64,000 nt of DNA, from the NCBI RefSeq assembly GCF_030406385.1, contig NZ_JAUEPM010000001.1, positions 186,001 through 250,000 of the forward strand, written 5' to 3'. The position numbers were made by a program, and so were the translations under genes. Shown in pieces: positions 7,113-15,393 of the stretch (positions are counted from its first letter, which is position 1; the number at the start of each line of letters is the position of its first letter). The stretch is from Microbacterium oryzae (GTDB lineage: Bacteria; Actinomycetota; Actinomycetes; Actinomycetales; Microbacteriaceae). Below the pieces are notes generated by a model. It was not told the origin of the DNA and made no database searches. It was given only the letters and a program-made list of their open reading frames with translations.

Positions 7113-9757
7113 GAGCGCACCTCCAGGGTGGTGCCGGCGATGAGGACGCGTGCGTCCTGGCGCTCGGCCTCGGTCGCGGGGCGCGCCTGCCCCCGCTCGA
7201 CGGTGTACGCCAAGGACGGATCGGGCGTCGCGGGCGCGTTCACGAACGACGAGAACCGGCGCAGCTTCTCCGGGTCGTCCAGCGTCGCCTTCCACTCGTC
7301 CTCGTAGCCGTCGATGTGGCGCGCCATAGCCGCGTCGAGATCGTCGCACAGGCCCAGGCTGTCATCGAAGATCACCGCGCGGAGCCCCTCGATGCCGCCT
7401 TCGAGGTCCTCGAACCACGGCGCGGTGCGCTGCAGCCGGTCGGCGGTGAAGATGTAGTACATGAGAAAGCGGTCGATGGCGGTGAGGAGCGCGTCGTCGT
7501 CGAGTCCCTCGGCGAGGAGCACCGCGTGGCGCGGGGTGAACCCGCCGTTGCCGCCGACGTACATGTTCCATCCCGCCTCGGTCGCGATGACGCCGACGTC
7601 CTTGCCGCGCGCCTCCGCGCACTCGCGCGCGCAGCCGGAGACGCCGAACTTGATCTTGTGCGGCGAGCGCAGGCCCCGGTAGCGCAGCTCGAGCCGCACC
7701 GCCATCCCGACGGAGTTCTGCACGCCGTACCGGCACCACGTCGACCCGACGCACGACTTCACCGTGCGCAGCGACTTGCCGTACGCGTGCCCGGACTCGA
7801 AGCCGGCGTCGACGAGCCGCCGCCAGATGTCGGGGAGCTGCTCGAGGCGCGCGCCGAACATGTCGATGCGCTGGCCGCCGGTGATCTTCGTGTACAGCCC
7901 GTAGTCGCGGGCCACCTCGCCGATGACGAGCAGCCCCTCCGGGGTGATCTCGCCGCCGGGAATGCGGGGCACGACCGAGTAGCTGCCGTCCTTCTGCAGG
8001 TTCGCCATCACGTGATCGTTGGTGTCCTGGAGCGTCGCGTTCTCGCCGTCCAGGACGTGAGCGCCGGTGAGGGTGGAGAGGATGCTCGCAAGCGCGGGCT
8101 TGCAGAGGTCGCACCCGCGTCCTTGCCCGAACCGCTCGATGACGGCGCTGAATGTCCGCAGGCCCGACACCCGCACGGCGTCGAAGAGCTGCCGGCGCGA
8201 CAGCGCGAAGTGCTCGCAGAGGGCGTCGCTCGCGACGGCGCCGGATGCCGCGAGCTCGCCGGCGACGAGCTTCTTGATCATGCCGACGCACGAGCCGCAG
8301 GCCGCTCCGGCCTTCGTGCACGACTTGACCGCCGCGACATCTGCGCAGCCCTCCTCGTGCACGGACGAGCGGATGCGTCCGGCCGTGACGCCGTTGCACG
8401 AGCAGACGAGCGCCTCATCCGGCAGGGCGCCGCTCGGCGCGGCAACGCCGTCCTCCGGCATGAGGTACGCCACCGGGTCACCGCCCAGGGCGCTGCCGAC
8501 GAGGGGGCGCAGAGCTCCGTAGGCCGACGCGTCGCCGACGAGGATCCCGCCGAGCAGGGTCTTCGCATCGTCGGAGAGGACGAGCTTCTTGTAGACCCCC
8601 GCCACCGGGTCGGCGTAGACGACATCGAGCGCGCCCGGCGTCTCCGCGAACGCGTCGCCGAAGCTCGCCACGTCCACCCCGGAGAGCTTCAGCTTCGTCG
8701 AGAGGTCGTACCCGCCGAAGGCCGCGTCGCTCCCGAGGAGGCGGGTGGCGGCGACCTCGGCCATGGCGTAGCCGGGGGCGACGAGTCCGACGCTCGCGCC
8801 GCCGAAGCTCGCGACCTCGCCGATGGCGGAGATGCGCGGGTCCGCCGTGCCGCAGGCCGCGTCGATGACGACGCCACCCCGCGGATGGACCTCGAGACCC
8901 GCCGACCGGGCGAGCTCGTCGCGGGGGCGCACGCCCACCGTGAAGACGACGACGTCGGTCTGCTCCCACGCGCCGTCCCGGAACTCCAGCCCCGTCACCC
9001 GGCCGGACCGGTCCGCGTCGAGCCGGGTCGTGAGCGACTCCGTCCGCACGCGGAGCCCCCGGGCCTCGATGAGCCTGCGGAGGACGTCGCTGCCCGGTCG
9101 GTCGAGCTGCGCCGACATGAGGCGGTCGGACGACTGCACGACGGTGCATGCCACGTCGAGGCTCTGCAGCGCTCCGGCCGCCTCCAGCCCGAGGAGGCCC
9201 CCGCCGATCACGGTGCCCACGAGCGGCCGTCCGAGCTCCGCGCTGCGATGCCGCACGAAGTCGCGCAGGCGGGTCACGTCGTCGAGCGTCCGGTAGACGA
9301 AGCATCCGTCGTGCTCGAAGCCGTCCACCGCGAGCTTCGCGGCATACGACCCTGTGGCGAGCACCAGGTGCTCGTAGCCGATGCTCAGGCCGCTGCGCGT
9401 GGTCACTCGCCGCGCGGAGCGGTCGATCCGGACGACGGGATCGCCGGAGAGGAATCGCACCCGCTCGTCGTCGAGCCACGTGCGCTCGAGCGCGAGCTCG
9501 TCCGCGGACGCGCCGGAGAAGAACGAGGTCAGGCCGACCCGGTCGTAGGGTCCGTGCGGCTCCTCCCCCACCAGGGTGACGCGCCACTCGCTGCCGCCGC
9601 GGCTGAGGAGGCTCTCGACGAAGCGATGGGCGACCATCCCCGCGCCCACCACGACGACGTTCGTCGTGGTCGCGTCGGTGAAGCTCATTCGGTCACCGTA
9701 GGCGTCCGGTGTTGCGGTCATGTCAGCGGGATGTTTCCGGCTCTTGACGTGGGCCAC
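7109..9757 (-). CDS. nirB: NAD(P)H-dependent nitrite reductase large subunit
   Basis: Catalyses six-electron reduction of nitrite to ammonium. In order: an FAD/NAD-binding oxidoreductase module (VVVVGAGMVAHR near residue 35, GTVIGGGLLGLEAA near 185); two BFD-like [2Fe-2S] modules, CSCNGVTAGRI with SCTKAGAACGSCVG and then GRGCDLCKP; and a sulfite/nitrite reductase domain whose siroheme/4Fe-4S cysteines are in SCVGSTWC and GVSGCARECAE. I chose the GTG at 9757 because AAGGAGG lies 6 nt upstream. ATG codons at 9721 and 9688 lack a good ribosome site but would give a family-like N terminus (882 versus 859 residues). nirC lies 27 nt upstream, nirD overlaps downstream. Confidence 0.95.
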   Translation of the reverse strand: MAHVKSRKHPADMTATPDAYGDRMSFTDATTTNVVVVGAGMVAHRFVESLLSRGGSEWRVTLVGEEPHGPYDRVGLTSFFSGASADELALERTWLDDERVRFLSGDPVVRIDRSARRVTTRSGLSIGYEHLVLATGSYAAKLAVDGFEHDGCFVYRTLDDVTRLRDFVRHRSAELGRPLVGTVIGGGLLGLEAAGALQSLDVACTVVQSSDRLMSAQLDRPGSDVLRRLIEARGLRVRTESLTTRLDADRSGRVTGLEFRDGAWEQTDVVVFTVGVRPRDELARSAGLEVHPRGGVVIDAACGTADPRISAIGEVASFGGASVGLVAPGYAMAEVAATRLLGSDAAFGGYDLSTKLKLSGVDVASFGDAFAETPGALDVVYADPVAGVYKKLVLSDDAKTLLGGILVGDASAYGALRPLVGSALGGDPVAYLMPEDGVAAPSGALPDEALVCSCNGVTAGRIRSSVHEEGCADVAAVKSCTKAGAACGSCVGMIKKLVAGELAASGAVASDALCEHFALSRRQLFDAVRVSGLRTFSAVIERFGQGRGCDLCKPALASILSTLTGAHVLDGENATLQDTNDHVMANLQKDGSYSVVPRIPGGEITPEGLLVIGEVARDYGLYTKITGGQRIDMFGARLEQLPDIWRRLVDAGFESGHAYGKSLRTVKSCVGSTWCRYGVQNSVGMAVRLELRYRGLRSPHKIKFGVSGCARECAEARGKDVGVIATEAGWNMYVGGNGGFTPRHAVLLAEGLDDDALLTAIDRFLMYYIFTADRLQRTAPWFEDLEGGIEGLRAVIFDDSLGLCDDLDAAMARHIDGYEDEWKATLDDPEKLRRFSSFVNAPATPDPSLAYTVERGQARPATEAERQDARVLIAGTTLEVRS

Positions 9758-9784
9758 GGAGATCCTCCTTCCGTCTGCGTCGCG

Positions 9785-10660
9785 TCAGACGCCGGTCGGG
9801 ACCGACGGGGCGGCGGAGGCCGGGGCCGCGGCGGGCAGCGCGCTCCCCCGACGGTCGCGACGCGGCGAGCTCGAGCGGCCGTACGTGGCGTAGAACGGGA
9901 GGCCGACGAACAGGAGGCCGCCGACGAGGTTGCCGAGCACGGTGGGGATCTCGTTCCAGATGAGGTAGTCGAGGATCGTGAAGTCGCCGCCGAGGAGGAG
10001 GCCCGAGGGGAAGAGGAACATGTTGACGATCGAGTGCTCGAAGCCCATGAAGAAGAAGAGCATGATCGGCATCCACATCGCGATCACCTTGCCCGGCACG
10101 TCCTTCGCGACCATCGACAGGATGACCCCGGTGGCGACCATCCAGTTGCACAGCACGCCGCGCACGAACAGGGTGAGCATGCCGGCTGCGCCGTGCTCGG
10201 CATAGCCCACGGTGCGCCCCTCGCCGATGTGGCCGATGGCCTCGCCGACGGCGTTGGGCGCCGAGGAGAAGCCGAACGTGACGACGATCGCCATGAGCAC
10301 CGCCACCGAGAACGCGCCGATGAAGTTCCCGAGGAACACCAGCCCCCAGTTGCGGAGGATGCCGCCGAACGTGACGCCCGGCCGGCGGTCGAGCCACGCC
10401 AGCGGCGTCAGGACGAAGACACCCGTCAGCAGGTCGAAGCCGAGCAGGTACAGCATGATGAAGCCGACCGGGAAGAGCAGGGCGCCGAGCAGCGCCACGC
10501 CGGTCGTGGTGGAGACGGTCACGGCGAAGGCGGCCGCGAGGGACAGCATCGCGCCCCCGAGGATGCCGCGCAGCAGGGTGTCGCGGGTCGACAGCATCAC
10601 CTTGGATGCGCCGGCATCGATCACGGTTCCGATGAGTTCGGCGGGCTTGAGGTACGTCAT
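9785..10660 (-). CDS. nirC: formate/nitrite transporter family channel, probably nitrite
   Basis: A 291-residue integral membrane protein of the FNT family with about six hydrophobic segments, family features such as LGNFIGAF, LCNWMVATG and GFEHSIVNMF, and a short Pro/Ala/Arg-rich cytoplasmic tail. It probably imports nitrite for NirBD, which is encoded directly downstream. Start ATG 10660 has GAGGAG at proper distance. Upstream on the minus strand TAGCTT (10702-10707) is a candidate -10. It is the first gene of the nirC-nirB-nirD-cysG-hemD operon. Confidence 0.92.
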   Translation of the reverse strand: MTYLKPAELIGTVIDAGASKVMLSTRDTLLRGILGGAMLSLAAAFAVTVSTTTGVALLGALLFPVGFIMLYLLGFDLLTGVFVLTPLAWLDRRPGVTFGGILRNWGLVFLGNFIGAFSVAVLMAIVVTFGFSSAPNAVGEAIGHIGEGRTVGYAEHGAAGMLTLFVRGVLCNWMVATGVILSMVAKDVPGKVIAMWMPIMLFFFMGFEHSIVNMFLFPSGLLLGGDFTILDYLIWNEIPTVLGNLVGGLLFVGLPFYATYGRSSSPRRDRRGSALPAAAPASAAPSVPTGV

Positions 10661-10795
10661 GGCGGTTCTCCTCGAGTCGAAGGGCTTCGGGCCTTGATCC
10701 GAAGCTAGAACCCGCGTGTTTCCCGCCGACGACCCCTTCGAGCCCGTTGCGTTACCTCTCTCTCTCAACCCGGCGCGGCCGGTTGTGAGAACGCG

Positions 10796-11383
10796 CTATG
10801 CCCGCCAGCCGTACCGGCGGTGGAGCTCCTCGGCTACCCGGGCGAACCGCTCGCGATCGAGCTCCGCGGCCTCGCGACGCATCCCTTCGGGGTGGACGCT
10901 GTACAGCTGATCGAGGTCGACCCACGATTCCCGGCCCTGGCCATCCCACGGCCCCGCGCCGATCGAGACGTACTCCCGGTCGCCGTCGTGCGACTTGCTC
11001 GTGAGCTTCACCGCGTACGCGCGGTCCGCGCCGTGCGCCGCGATCACGAGCACGGGACGGTCCTTCCCGCGTCCGTCGTTCTCCGCGTACGGGACCCAGG
11101 TCCAGACGATCTCGCCGGCGTCGGGAGCCCCATCGCGATCGGGCGCGTAGCGGAGGCGCAGGTCGCGCACCGCGCGCGGGTCGATCTCGACCGTCTGCGC
11201 GGCCGAGTGCGCATCGCTCGCAACAGGAGGAATGGGCCGCACCGCGGCAGGGGCGGAACGCCTTCCCGCGTCGTGGGTGGGCCGAGATGCGCGACGCGGC
11301 GCCGCGGGCGCGCCCTGAGCAGCGCCGGCGAGCGCGCCCAGCGCGCGCGTGACGAGCATGCCGAGGAGTCCCTGTCGTGCCAC
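10796..11383 (-). CDS. PemK/MazF-fold protein, no antitoxin visible
   Basis: 195 residues. After an Ala/Arg/Pro-rich N-terminal stretch of about 70 residues, the rest reads as a PemK/MazF-like beta-barrel of the actinobacterial single-gene type: GEIVWTWVPY, KDRPVLVIAA and YAVKLTSKSHD, ending in RYGWRA. Classic PemK/MazF toxins cut mRNA, but the usual small antitoxin gene is absent on both sides (amtB upstream, nirC downstream), so toxicity is doubtful. The GTG start at 11383 is the only sensible one. A strong hairpin at 11405-11440 separates it from amtB. Confidence 0.75.
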   Translation of the reverse strand: MARQGLLGMLVTRALGALAGAAQGAPAAPRRASRPTHDAGRRSAPAAVRPIPPVASDAHSAAQTVEIDPRAVRDLRLRYAPDRDGAPDAGEIVWTWVPYAENDGRGKDRPVLVIAAHGADRAYAVKLTSKSHDGDREYVSIGAGPWDGQGRESWVDLDQLYSVHPEGMRREAAELDRERFARVAEELHRRYGWRA

Positions 11384-11404
11384 GTGGTCACCCTACCTGC
11401 GCGC

Positions 11405-11440
11405 AGGAATGCCCCGGCCGAATCCGGCCGGGGCATTCCT
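11405..11440. terminator. terminator after amtB
   Basis: A perfect 16-bp stem (AGGAATGCCCCGGCCG with its complement) and loop AATC, 12 bp beyond the amtB stop. Confidence 0.85.
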
Positions 11441-11452
11441 CGAAGCGGGCGC

Positions 11453-12721
11453 TCAGCGCGCGGTGAGGACGTAGCCCTCCTCGCCGTGCAGCACCGTGTC
11501 GATCCCGGCGACCTCGTCCTCGTTCTTCACGCGGAAGCCGATCGTCTTCTCGATCGCGAAGCCGATGACATAGGCCAGCACGAAGGAGTAGACGAGGACC
11601 GCGGCCGCGGCGATCGCCTGCACGATCAGCTGGTTGATGCCGCCGCCCATGAACAGGCCCGTGCCGTTCGCGAAGAAGCCCAGGTAGAGCGTCCCGAGGA
11701 GACCGCCGACGAGGTGGATGCCCACGACGTCGAGGGAGTCGTCGAAGCCCCAGCGGTACTTCAGGTCGATGGCGAGGGCGCACACCGCGCCGGCGATGAG
11801 GCCGAGCAGGATGGCCCAGACCGGGTGCAGCGACGCGCAGGCGGGGGTGACGGCGACGAGACCGGCCACAGCGCCCGAGGCGGCGCCGACCGAGGTGGCC
11901 TTGCCGTCCTTCACCTTCTCCACGACGAGCCAGGCGAGAAGCGCTGCAGCGGGAGCGGCGATGGTGTTCACGAAGGCGAGGGCCGCGGTGCCGTCGGCGG
12001 CGAGCTCCGAGCCGGCGTTGAACCCGAACCAGCCGAACCACAGGAGTCCAGCACCCAGCAGCACGAACGGCGGGTTGTGGGGCACGTGCGCGCCCTTCTG
12101 GAACCCGACCCGCTTGCCGAGCACGAGTGCCAGGGCGAGGGCCGCGGCACCGGCGTTGATGTGGACGGCCGTGCCGCCGGCGAAGTCGATCGCCCCGACG
12201 CCGAAGACCTCCTGCATGCCGTACGTGATCCATCCGCCGTACGCGAAGGAGCCGTCGTCGGCGAGGCCGAAGTTGAACACCCAGCTGGCGACCGGGAAGT
12301 AGACGACCGTCGCCCAGATCCCCGCGAAGGTCATCCACGCCCCGAACTTCGCGCGGTCGGCGATGGCACCGGACACCAGCGCGACGGTGAGGATGGCGAA
12401 GGTCGCCTGGAAGGCCACGAACGCGAGCGGCGGGAAGGCGGCGTCCTCAGGGGTCTCCAGCAGGCTGTCGAGGCCGAGCGCCGTCCAGTCGATGGCCCAG
12501 GGCGCGACGAGCCCCTCGGCGCCGGGGAACGCGACGGCGTAGCCGTACAGCACCCAGAGCACCCCGATGAGGCCCATGGCCCCGAAGCTCAGCATCATCA
12601 TGCTGATGACGCTCTTGGCCTTCACCAGGCCGCCGTAGAAGAACGCCAGTCCGGGCGTCATCAGCAGGACGAACGCCGCGGCGATCAGCAGGAACGCCGT
12701 GTTGCCTTGATCCATGTGCAT
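11453..12721 (-). CDS. amtB: ammonium transporter
   Basis: 422 residues of the Amt/Mep/Rh family with about eleven transmembrane helices. Typical stretches are MTPGLAFFYGG near the N terminus, DFAGGTAVHINAG in the middle (first pore His) and GIHLVGGLLGTLY later (second pore His). It takes up ammonium at low supply. No glnK or glnD follows, unlike many actinobacterial amtB operons. The start may be ATG 12721 or ATG 12715. A GlnR-type box lies about 108 bp upstream, so it should be induced under nitrogen limitation. Confidence 0.96.
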   Translation of the reverse strand: MHMDQGNTAFLLIAAAFVLLMTPGLAFFYGGLVKAKSVISMMMLSFGAMGLIGVLWVLYGYAVAFPGAEGLVAPWAIDWTALGLDSLLETPEDAAFPPLAFVAFQATFAILTVALVSGAIADRAKFGAWMTFAGIWATVVYFPVASWVFNFGLADDGSFAYGGWITYGMQEVFGVGAIDFAGGTAVHINAGAAALALALVLGKRVGFQKGAHVPHNPPFVLLGAGLLWFGWFGFNAGSELAADGTAALAFVNTIAAPAAALLAWLVVEKVKDGKATSVGAASGAVAGLVAVTPACASLHPVWAILLGLIAGAVCALAIDLKYRWGFDDSLDVVGIHLVGGLLGTLYLGFFANGTGLFMGGGINQLIVQAIAAAAVLVYSFVLAYVIGFAIEKTIGFRVKNEDEVAGIDTVLHGEEGYVLTAR

Positions 12722-12828
12722 CTCCAGATCCGTGAACAGGACCCGGGCGAGATGGGCGGATGACCTCAGCGGCTCGACCGGGTGCTCTCAGTGTCGAGCG
12801 GTCGCGTTACCGTCAACCTGCACTCGGT

Positions 12829-12844
12829 GTTTCCGCGGTGTTAC
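12829..12844 (-). promoter_or_regulatory. GlnR-type box upstream of amtB
   Basis: On the minus strand the sequence is GTAAC, six bases, GAAAC, an exact match to the actinobacterial GlnR consensus (gTnAC-n6-GaAAC). It faces amtB, whose start is about 108 bp downstream. Confidence 0.75.
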
Positions 12845-12850
12845 AGGTCG

Positions 12851-12886
12851 CCCCTCTCCGTGAACACCGTGTTTCGCGGAGAGGGG
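12851..12886 (-). terminator. zapE terminator, overlapping the amtB control region
   Basis: A 10-bp stem (CCCCTCTCCG with CGGAGAGGGG) encloses a 16-base loop, 18 bp past the zapE stop. The loop itself reads GAAAC-n6-TTCAC on the minus strand, a GlnR-like second box, so terminator and regulatory site overlap. Confidence 0.6.
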
Positions 12887-12904
12887 ACGACCGGATGACG
12901 CGGG

Positions 12905-13927
12905 TCAGGAGTTCGTGGAGGCGACCAGACGCGAGACGGCGCGCAGGTACTTCTTGCGGTAGCCGCCGGCGAGCATCTCGGCGCCGAAGACGTCGTCGAG
13001 CGGCGTGCCGGTGGCGCGGATCGGCAGCTGCGCGTCGTACACGCGGTCGACGAAGGCGACGAAGCGCAGCGCCTCGGACTGGTCGGTCAGCTGCCGCACA
13101 CCGCGGAGGCCCACCGCGCTCAGCCCGTCGATGAGGCGGATGTAGCGCGAGGGGTGCACGCGCGCCAGCTGCCCGATGAGGGCGTCGAAATCGTCGTCGG
13201 AGGCGGTGCCACCGGCTGCGGCGAGCGCGTCGTCGTAGGCGCGCTCCTCGAGGACGGCGGCGTGCCCGTCGAGCGACCGCTGGCGGAAGTCGACGCCGTC
13301 GATCCGCAGGGTGCGGAAGCTGTCGGCCATGGCGTGGATCTCGCGCAGGAAGTCCTGCGCGGCGAACCGGCCCTCTCCGAGCGCGTTCGGGGGCGTGTTG
13401 CTCGTCGCGGCCAGGCGCGTTCCCGACCCGACGAGCTCGCCCAGCAGACGGGTCATCACCATGGTGTCGCCCGGATCGTCGAGCTCGAACTCGTCGATGC
13501 ACAGCAGCGCCGACCCGCGCAGCAGGTCGACGGTGTTCTTGTAGCCGAGCGCGCCGACGAGCGCGGTGTACTCGATGAACGAGCCGAAGAACTTCCGCCG
13601 CGCGGGCACCGCATGGTAGATCGCAGCGAGCAGGTGCGTCTTGCCCACGCCGAACCCGCCGTCGAGGTAGACGCCCGGCTTGATCTCCGGCGCCTTGGGC
13701 TTGCGTGAGAAGAATCCGCCGCGGCGCTCCGGCTGCCCGCCCGATGCGAAGAGCTCGAGCTCCTGCTTCGCCTCCTCCTGCGAGGGATACGAGGCGTCGA
13801 CCCGGTACGAGTCGAAGGTCGCGGTGTCGAACTGCCGCGGCGGCACGAGGCTCTCGAGCATCTCCTCGCCGGAGAGCTGCGGATGGCGTTCGGCGAGGTG
13901 GACGATCTCGGTCGCGGTGGAGGTCAT
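12905..13927 (-). CDS. zapE: ZapE/AFG1-family cell-division ATPase
   Basis: 340 residues of the AFG1-like P-loop ATPase family. Walker A is GGFGVGKTHLLAA near residue 90, Walker B is LLCIDEFELDD near 145, and sensor-1 is LAATSNTPP. In E. coli ZapE acts at the Z-ring; the mitochondrial relative AFG1/LACE1 is linked to protein quality control. In actinobacteria the role is less defined. The start ATG 13927 follows a purine-rich stretch; the gene is divergent from sseA. Confidence 0.9.
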   Translation of the reverse strand: MTSTATEIVHLAERHPQLSGEEMLESLVPPRQFDTATFDSYRVDASYPSQEEAKQELELFASGGQPERRGGFFSRKPKAPEIKPGVYLDGGFGVGKTHLLAAIYHAVPARRKFFGSFIEYTALVGALGYKNTVDLLRGSALLCIDEFELDDPGDTMVMTRLLGELVGSGTRLAATSNTPPNALGEGRFAAQDFLREIHAMADSFRTLRIDGVDFRQRSLDGHAAVLEERAYDDALAAAGGTASDDDFDALIGQLARVHPSRYIRLIDGLSAVGLRGVRQLTDQSEALRFVAFVDRVYDAQLPIRATGTPLDDVFGAEMLAGGYRKKYLRAVSRLVASTNS

Positions 13928-14036
13928 GGGTCCTCGGATCTCGGAGAGTCGCGTCTCGACGGAGGAGCCGAGCCGCCCCGTGCTCGCGAGCCTTAGGCTC
14001 GAAGACGGATCCCATCAACGATAACGAGGAGCAGCC

Positions 14037-14945
14037 ATGCCCGTCGCATCCGACCAGTCGCAGGAGAAGTTCGCGGCCTACGCCGAGCCGTGGCGGCTCG
14101 TCTCCACCCAGTGGCTCGAGGAGCACCGCGGCGACGCGGGCCTGGTCGTCGTTGAGTGCGATGAGGACGTCCTCCTCTACGAGGTCGGGCACATCCCCGG
14201 CGCCGTGAAGGTCGACTGGCACACCGAGCTCAACGACCCCGTCATGCGCGACTACCTCGACGGCGCCGGCTTCGCCGACCTCCTGAGCCGCAAGGGCATC
14301 TCGCGCGACGACACCGTCGTGATCTACGGCGACCGCAGCAACTGGTGGGCCGCCTACGCGCTGTGGGTGTTCTCCCTCTTCGGCCACGAGGACGTGCGCC
14401 TGCTGGACGGCGGCCGCGACAAGTGGGTGAGCGAGGGCCGCGAGCTCACCGCCGAGCGGCCGCAGCGCGAGCGCACCGACTACCCCGTCGTCGAGCGCGA
14501 CGACGCCGAGCTGCGCGCCTTCAAGGACGACGTCCTCGCGCACCTCGGGAACCCCCTCATCGACGTGCGCTCCCCCGAGGAGTACTCCGGCGAGCGCACC
14601 ACGGCGCCCGCCTATCCGGATGAGGGCGCGCTGCGGGCGGGGCACATCCCCTCCGCCCTGAGCGTGCCGTGGGGGCGCGCGGCGGCCGAGGACGGCACCT
14701 TCCGCACCCGCGCTGAGCTCGAGGCGATCTATCGCGACGAGCTCGGCCTCGGCGGTGACGACGACATCGTCGCCTACTGCCGCATCGGGGAGCGCTCGAG
14801 CCACACGTGGTTCGTCCTGAAGCACCTCCTGGGCTTCCCGCGCGTACGCAATTACGACGGCTCCTGGACGGAGTGGGGCAGCGCGGTGCGCGTCCCGATC
14901 GTCACGGGGTCCGAGCCGGGACCTGCTCCCGCGAAGGCGGCGTGA
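14037..14945 (+). CDS. sseA: thiosulfate/3-mercaptopyruvate sulfurtransferase
   Basis: 302 residues with two rhodanese domains, the first inactive and the second catalytic. The active-site loop is CRIGERSSH, with Cys at about residue 248; CRxGxR is characteristic of this actinobacterial group. It transfers sulfur to a thiol acceptor. GAGGAG precedes the ATG. The SufE-like gene begins 1 nt after the stop, the same pairing as mycobacterial sseA with its neighbour, suggesting that SseA loads SufE with sulfur. Confidence 0.92.
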   Translation: MPVASDQSQEKFAAYAEPWRLVSTQWLEEHRGDAGLVVVECDEDVLLYEVGHIPGAVKVDWHTELNDPVMRDYLDGAGFADLLSRKGISRDDTVVIYGDRSNWWAAYALWVFSLFGHEDVRLLDGGRDKWVSEGRELTAERPQRERTDYPVVERDDAELRAFKDDVLAHLGNPLIDVRSPEEYSGERTTAPAYPDEGALRAGHIPSALSVPWGRAAAEDGTFRTRAELEAIYRDELGLGGDDDIVAYCRIGERSSHTWFVLKHLLGFPRVRNYDGSWTEWGSAVRVPIVTGSEPGPAPAKAA

Positions 14946-14946
14946 C

Positions 14947-15387
14947 ATGACCGAGAGCGCCCTGCCCGCCGCCCTCGCCGAGATCCGCGACGAGTTCCTG
15001 GAGCTCGACGAGCCCGAGCGGCTGCAGCTCCTCCTGGAGTTCTCCAACGAGCTGCCGGCGTTCCCGCAGCGCTACGCCGACCGCCCCGAGCTCTCCGAGC
15101 GCGTCGTCGAGTGCCAGTCCCCCGTGTTCATCGTGCTGGAGGTCGACGACGACCAGCGCGTGGCGATGCACGCGTCGGCGCCGGCGGAGGCGCCCACGAC
15201 GCGGGGATTCGCGAGCATCCTCGCGCAGGGCCTCACCGGCCTGTCAGCCGCGGCGGCGCTCGCCGTGCCGGACGACTACCCGCAGTCGCTCGGTCTCACG
15301 CGGATCGTGTCGCCGCTGCGCATCTCCGGGATGACGGGGATGCTGCTGCGCGCGAAGCGGCAGATCCGAGCGCGCATCGGGGAGTGA
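14947..15387 (+). CDS. sufE: SufE-family sulfur acceptor protein
   Basis: 146 residues of the SufE/CsdE family. The reactive Cys is in VVECQSPVFI at about residue 56. SufE proteins take persulfide sulfur and pass it to Fe-S cluster assembly. The tight link to sseA (1 nt) suggests the donor is the sulfurtransferase rather than, or in addition to, a SufS desulfurase. Confidence 0.9.
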   Translation: MTESALPAALAEIRDEFLELDEPERLQLLLEFSNELPAFPQRYADRPELSERVVECQSPVFIVLEVDDDQRVAMHASAPAEAPTTRGFASILAQGLTGLSAAAALAVPDDYPQSLGLTRIVSPLRISGMTGMLLRAKRQIRARIGE

Positions 15388-15393
15388 GCCGGC

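Noticed and set aside
7316..10708. Open frame of 1130 codons opposite nirB and nirC
   Set aside because: Antisense shadow; His/Arg/Asp-rich without motifs, while the opposite strand carries clear nir genes.
10702..10755. Possible GlnR box before nirC
   Set aside because: GTAAC (10751-10755) and GAAAC (10718-10722) half-sites exist on the minus strand but are 28 bp apart, not 6, so the consensus is not met.
10761..10769. CT-dinucleotide run upstream of nirC as a phase-variation tract
   Set aside because: Too short and not positioned within a promoter spacer or coding start that I can support.
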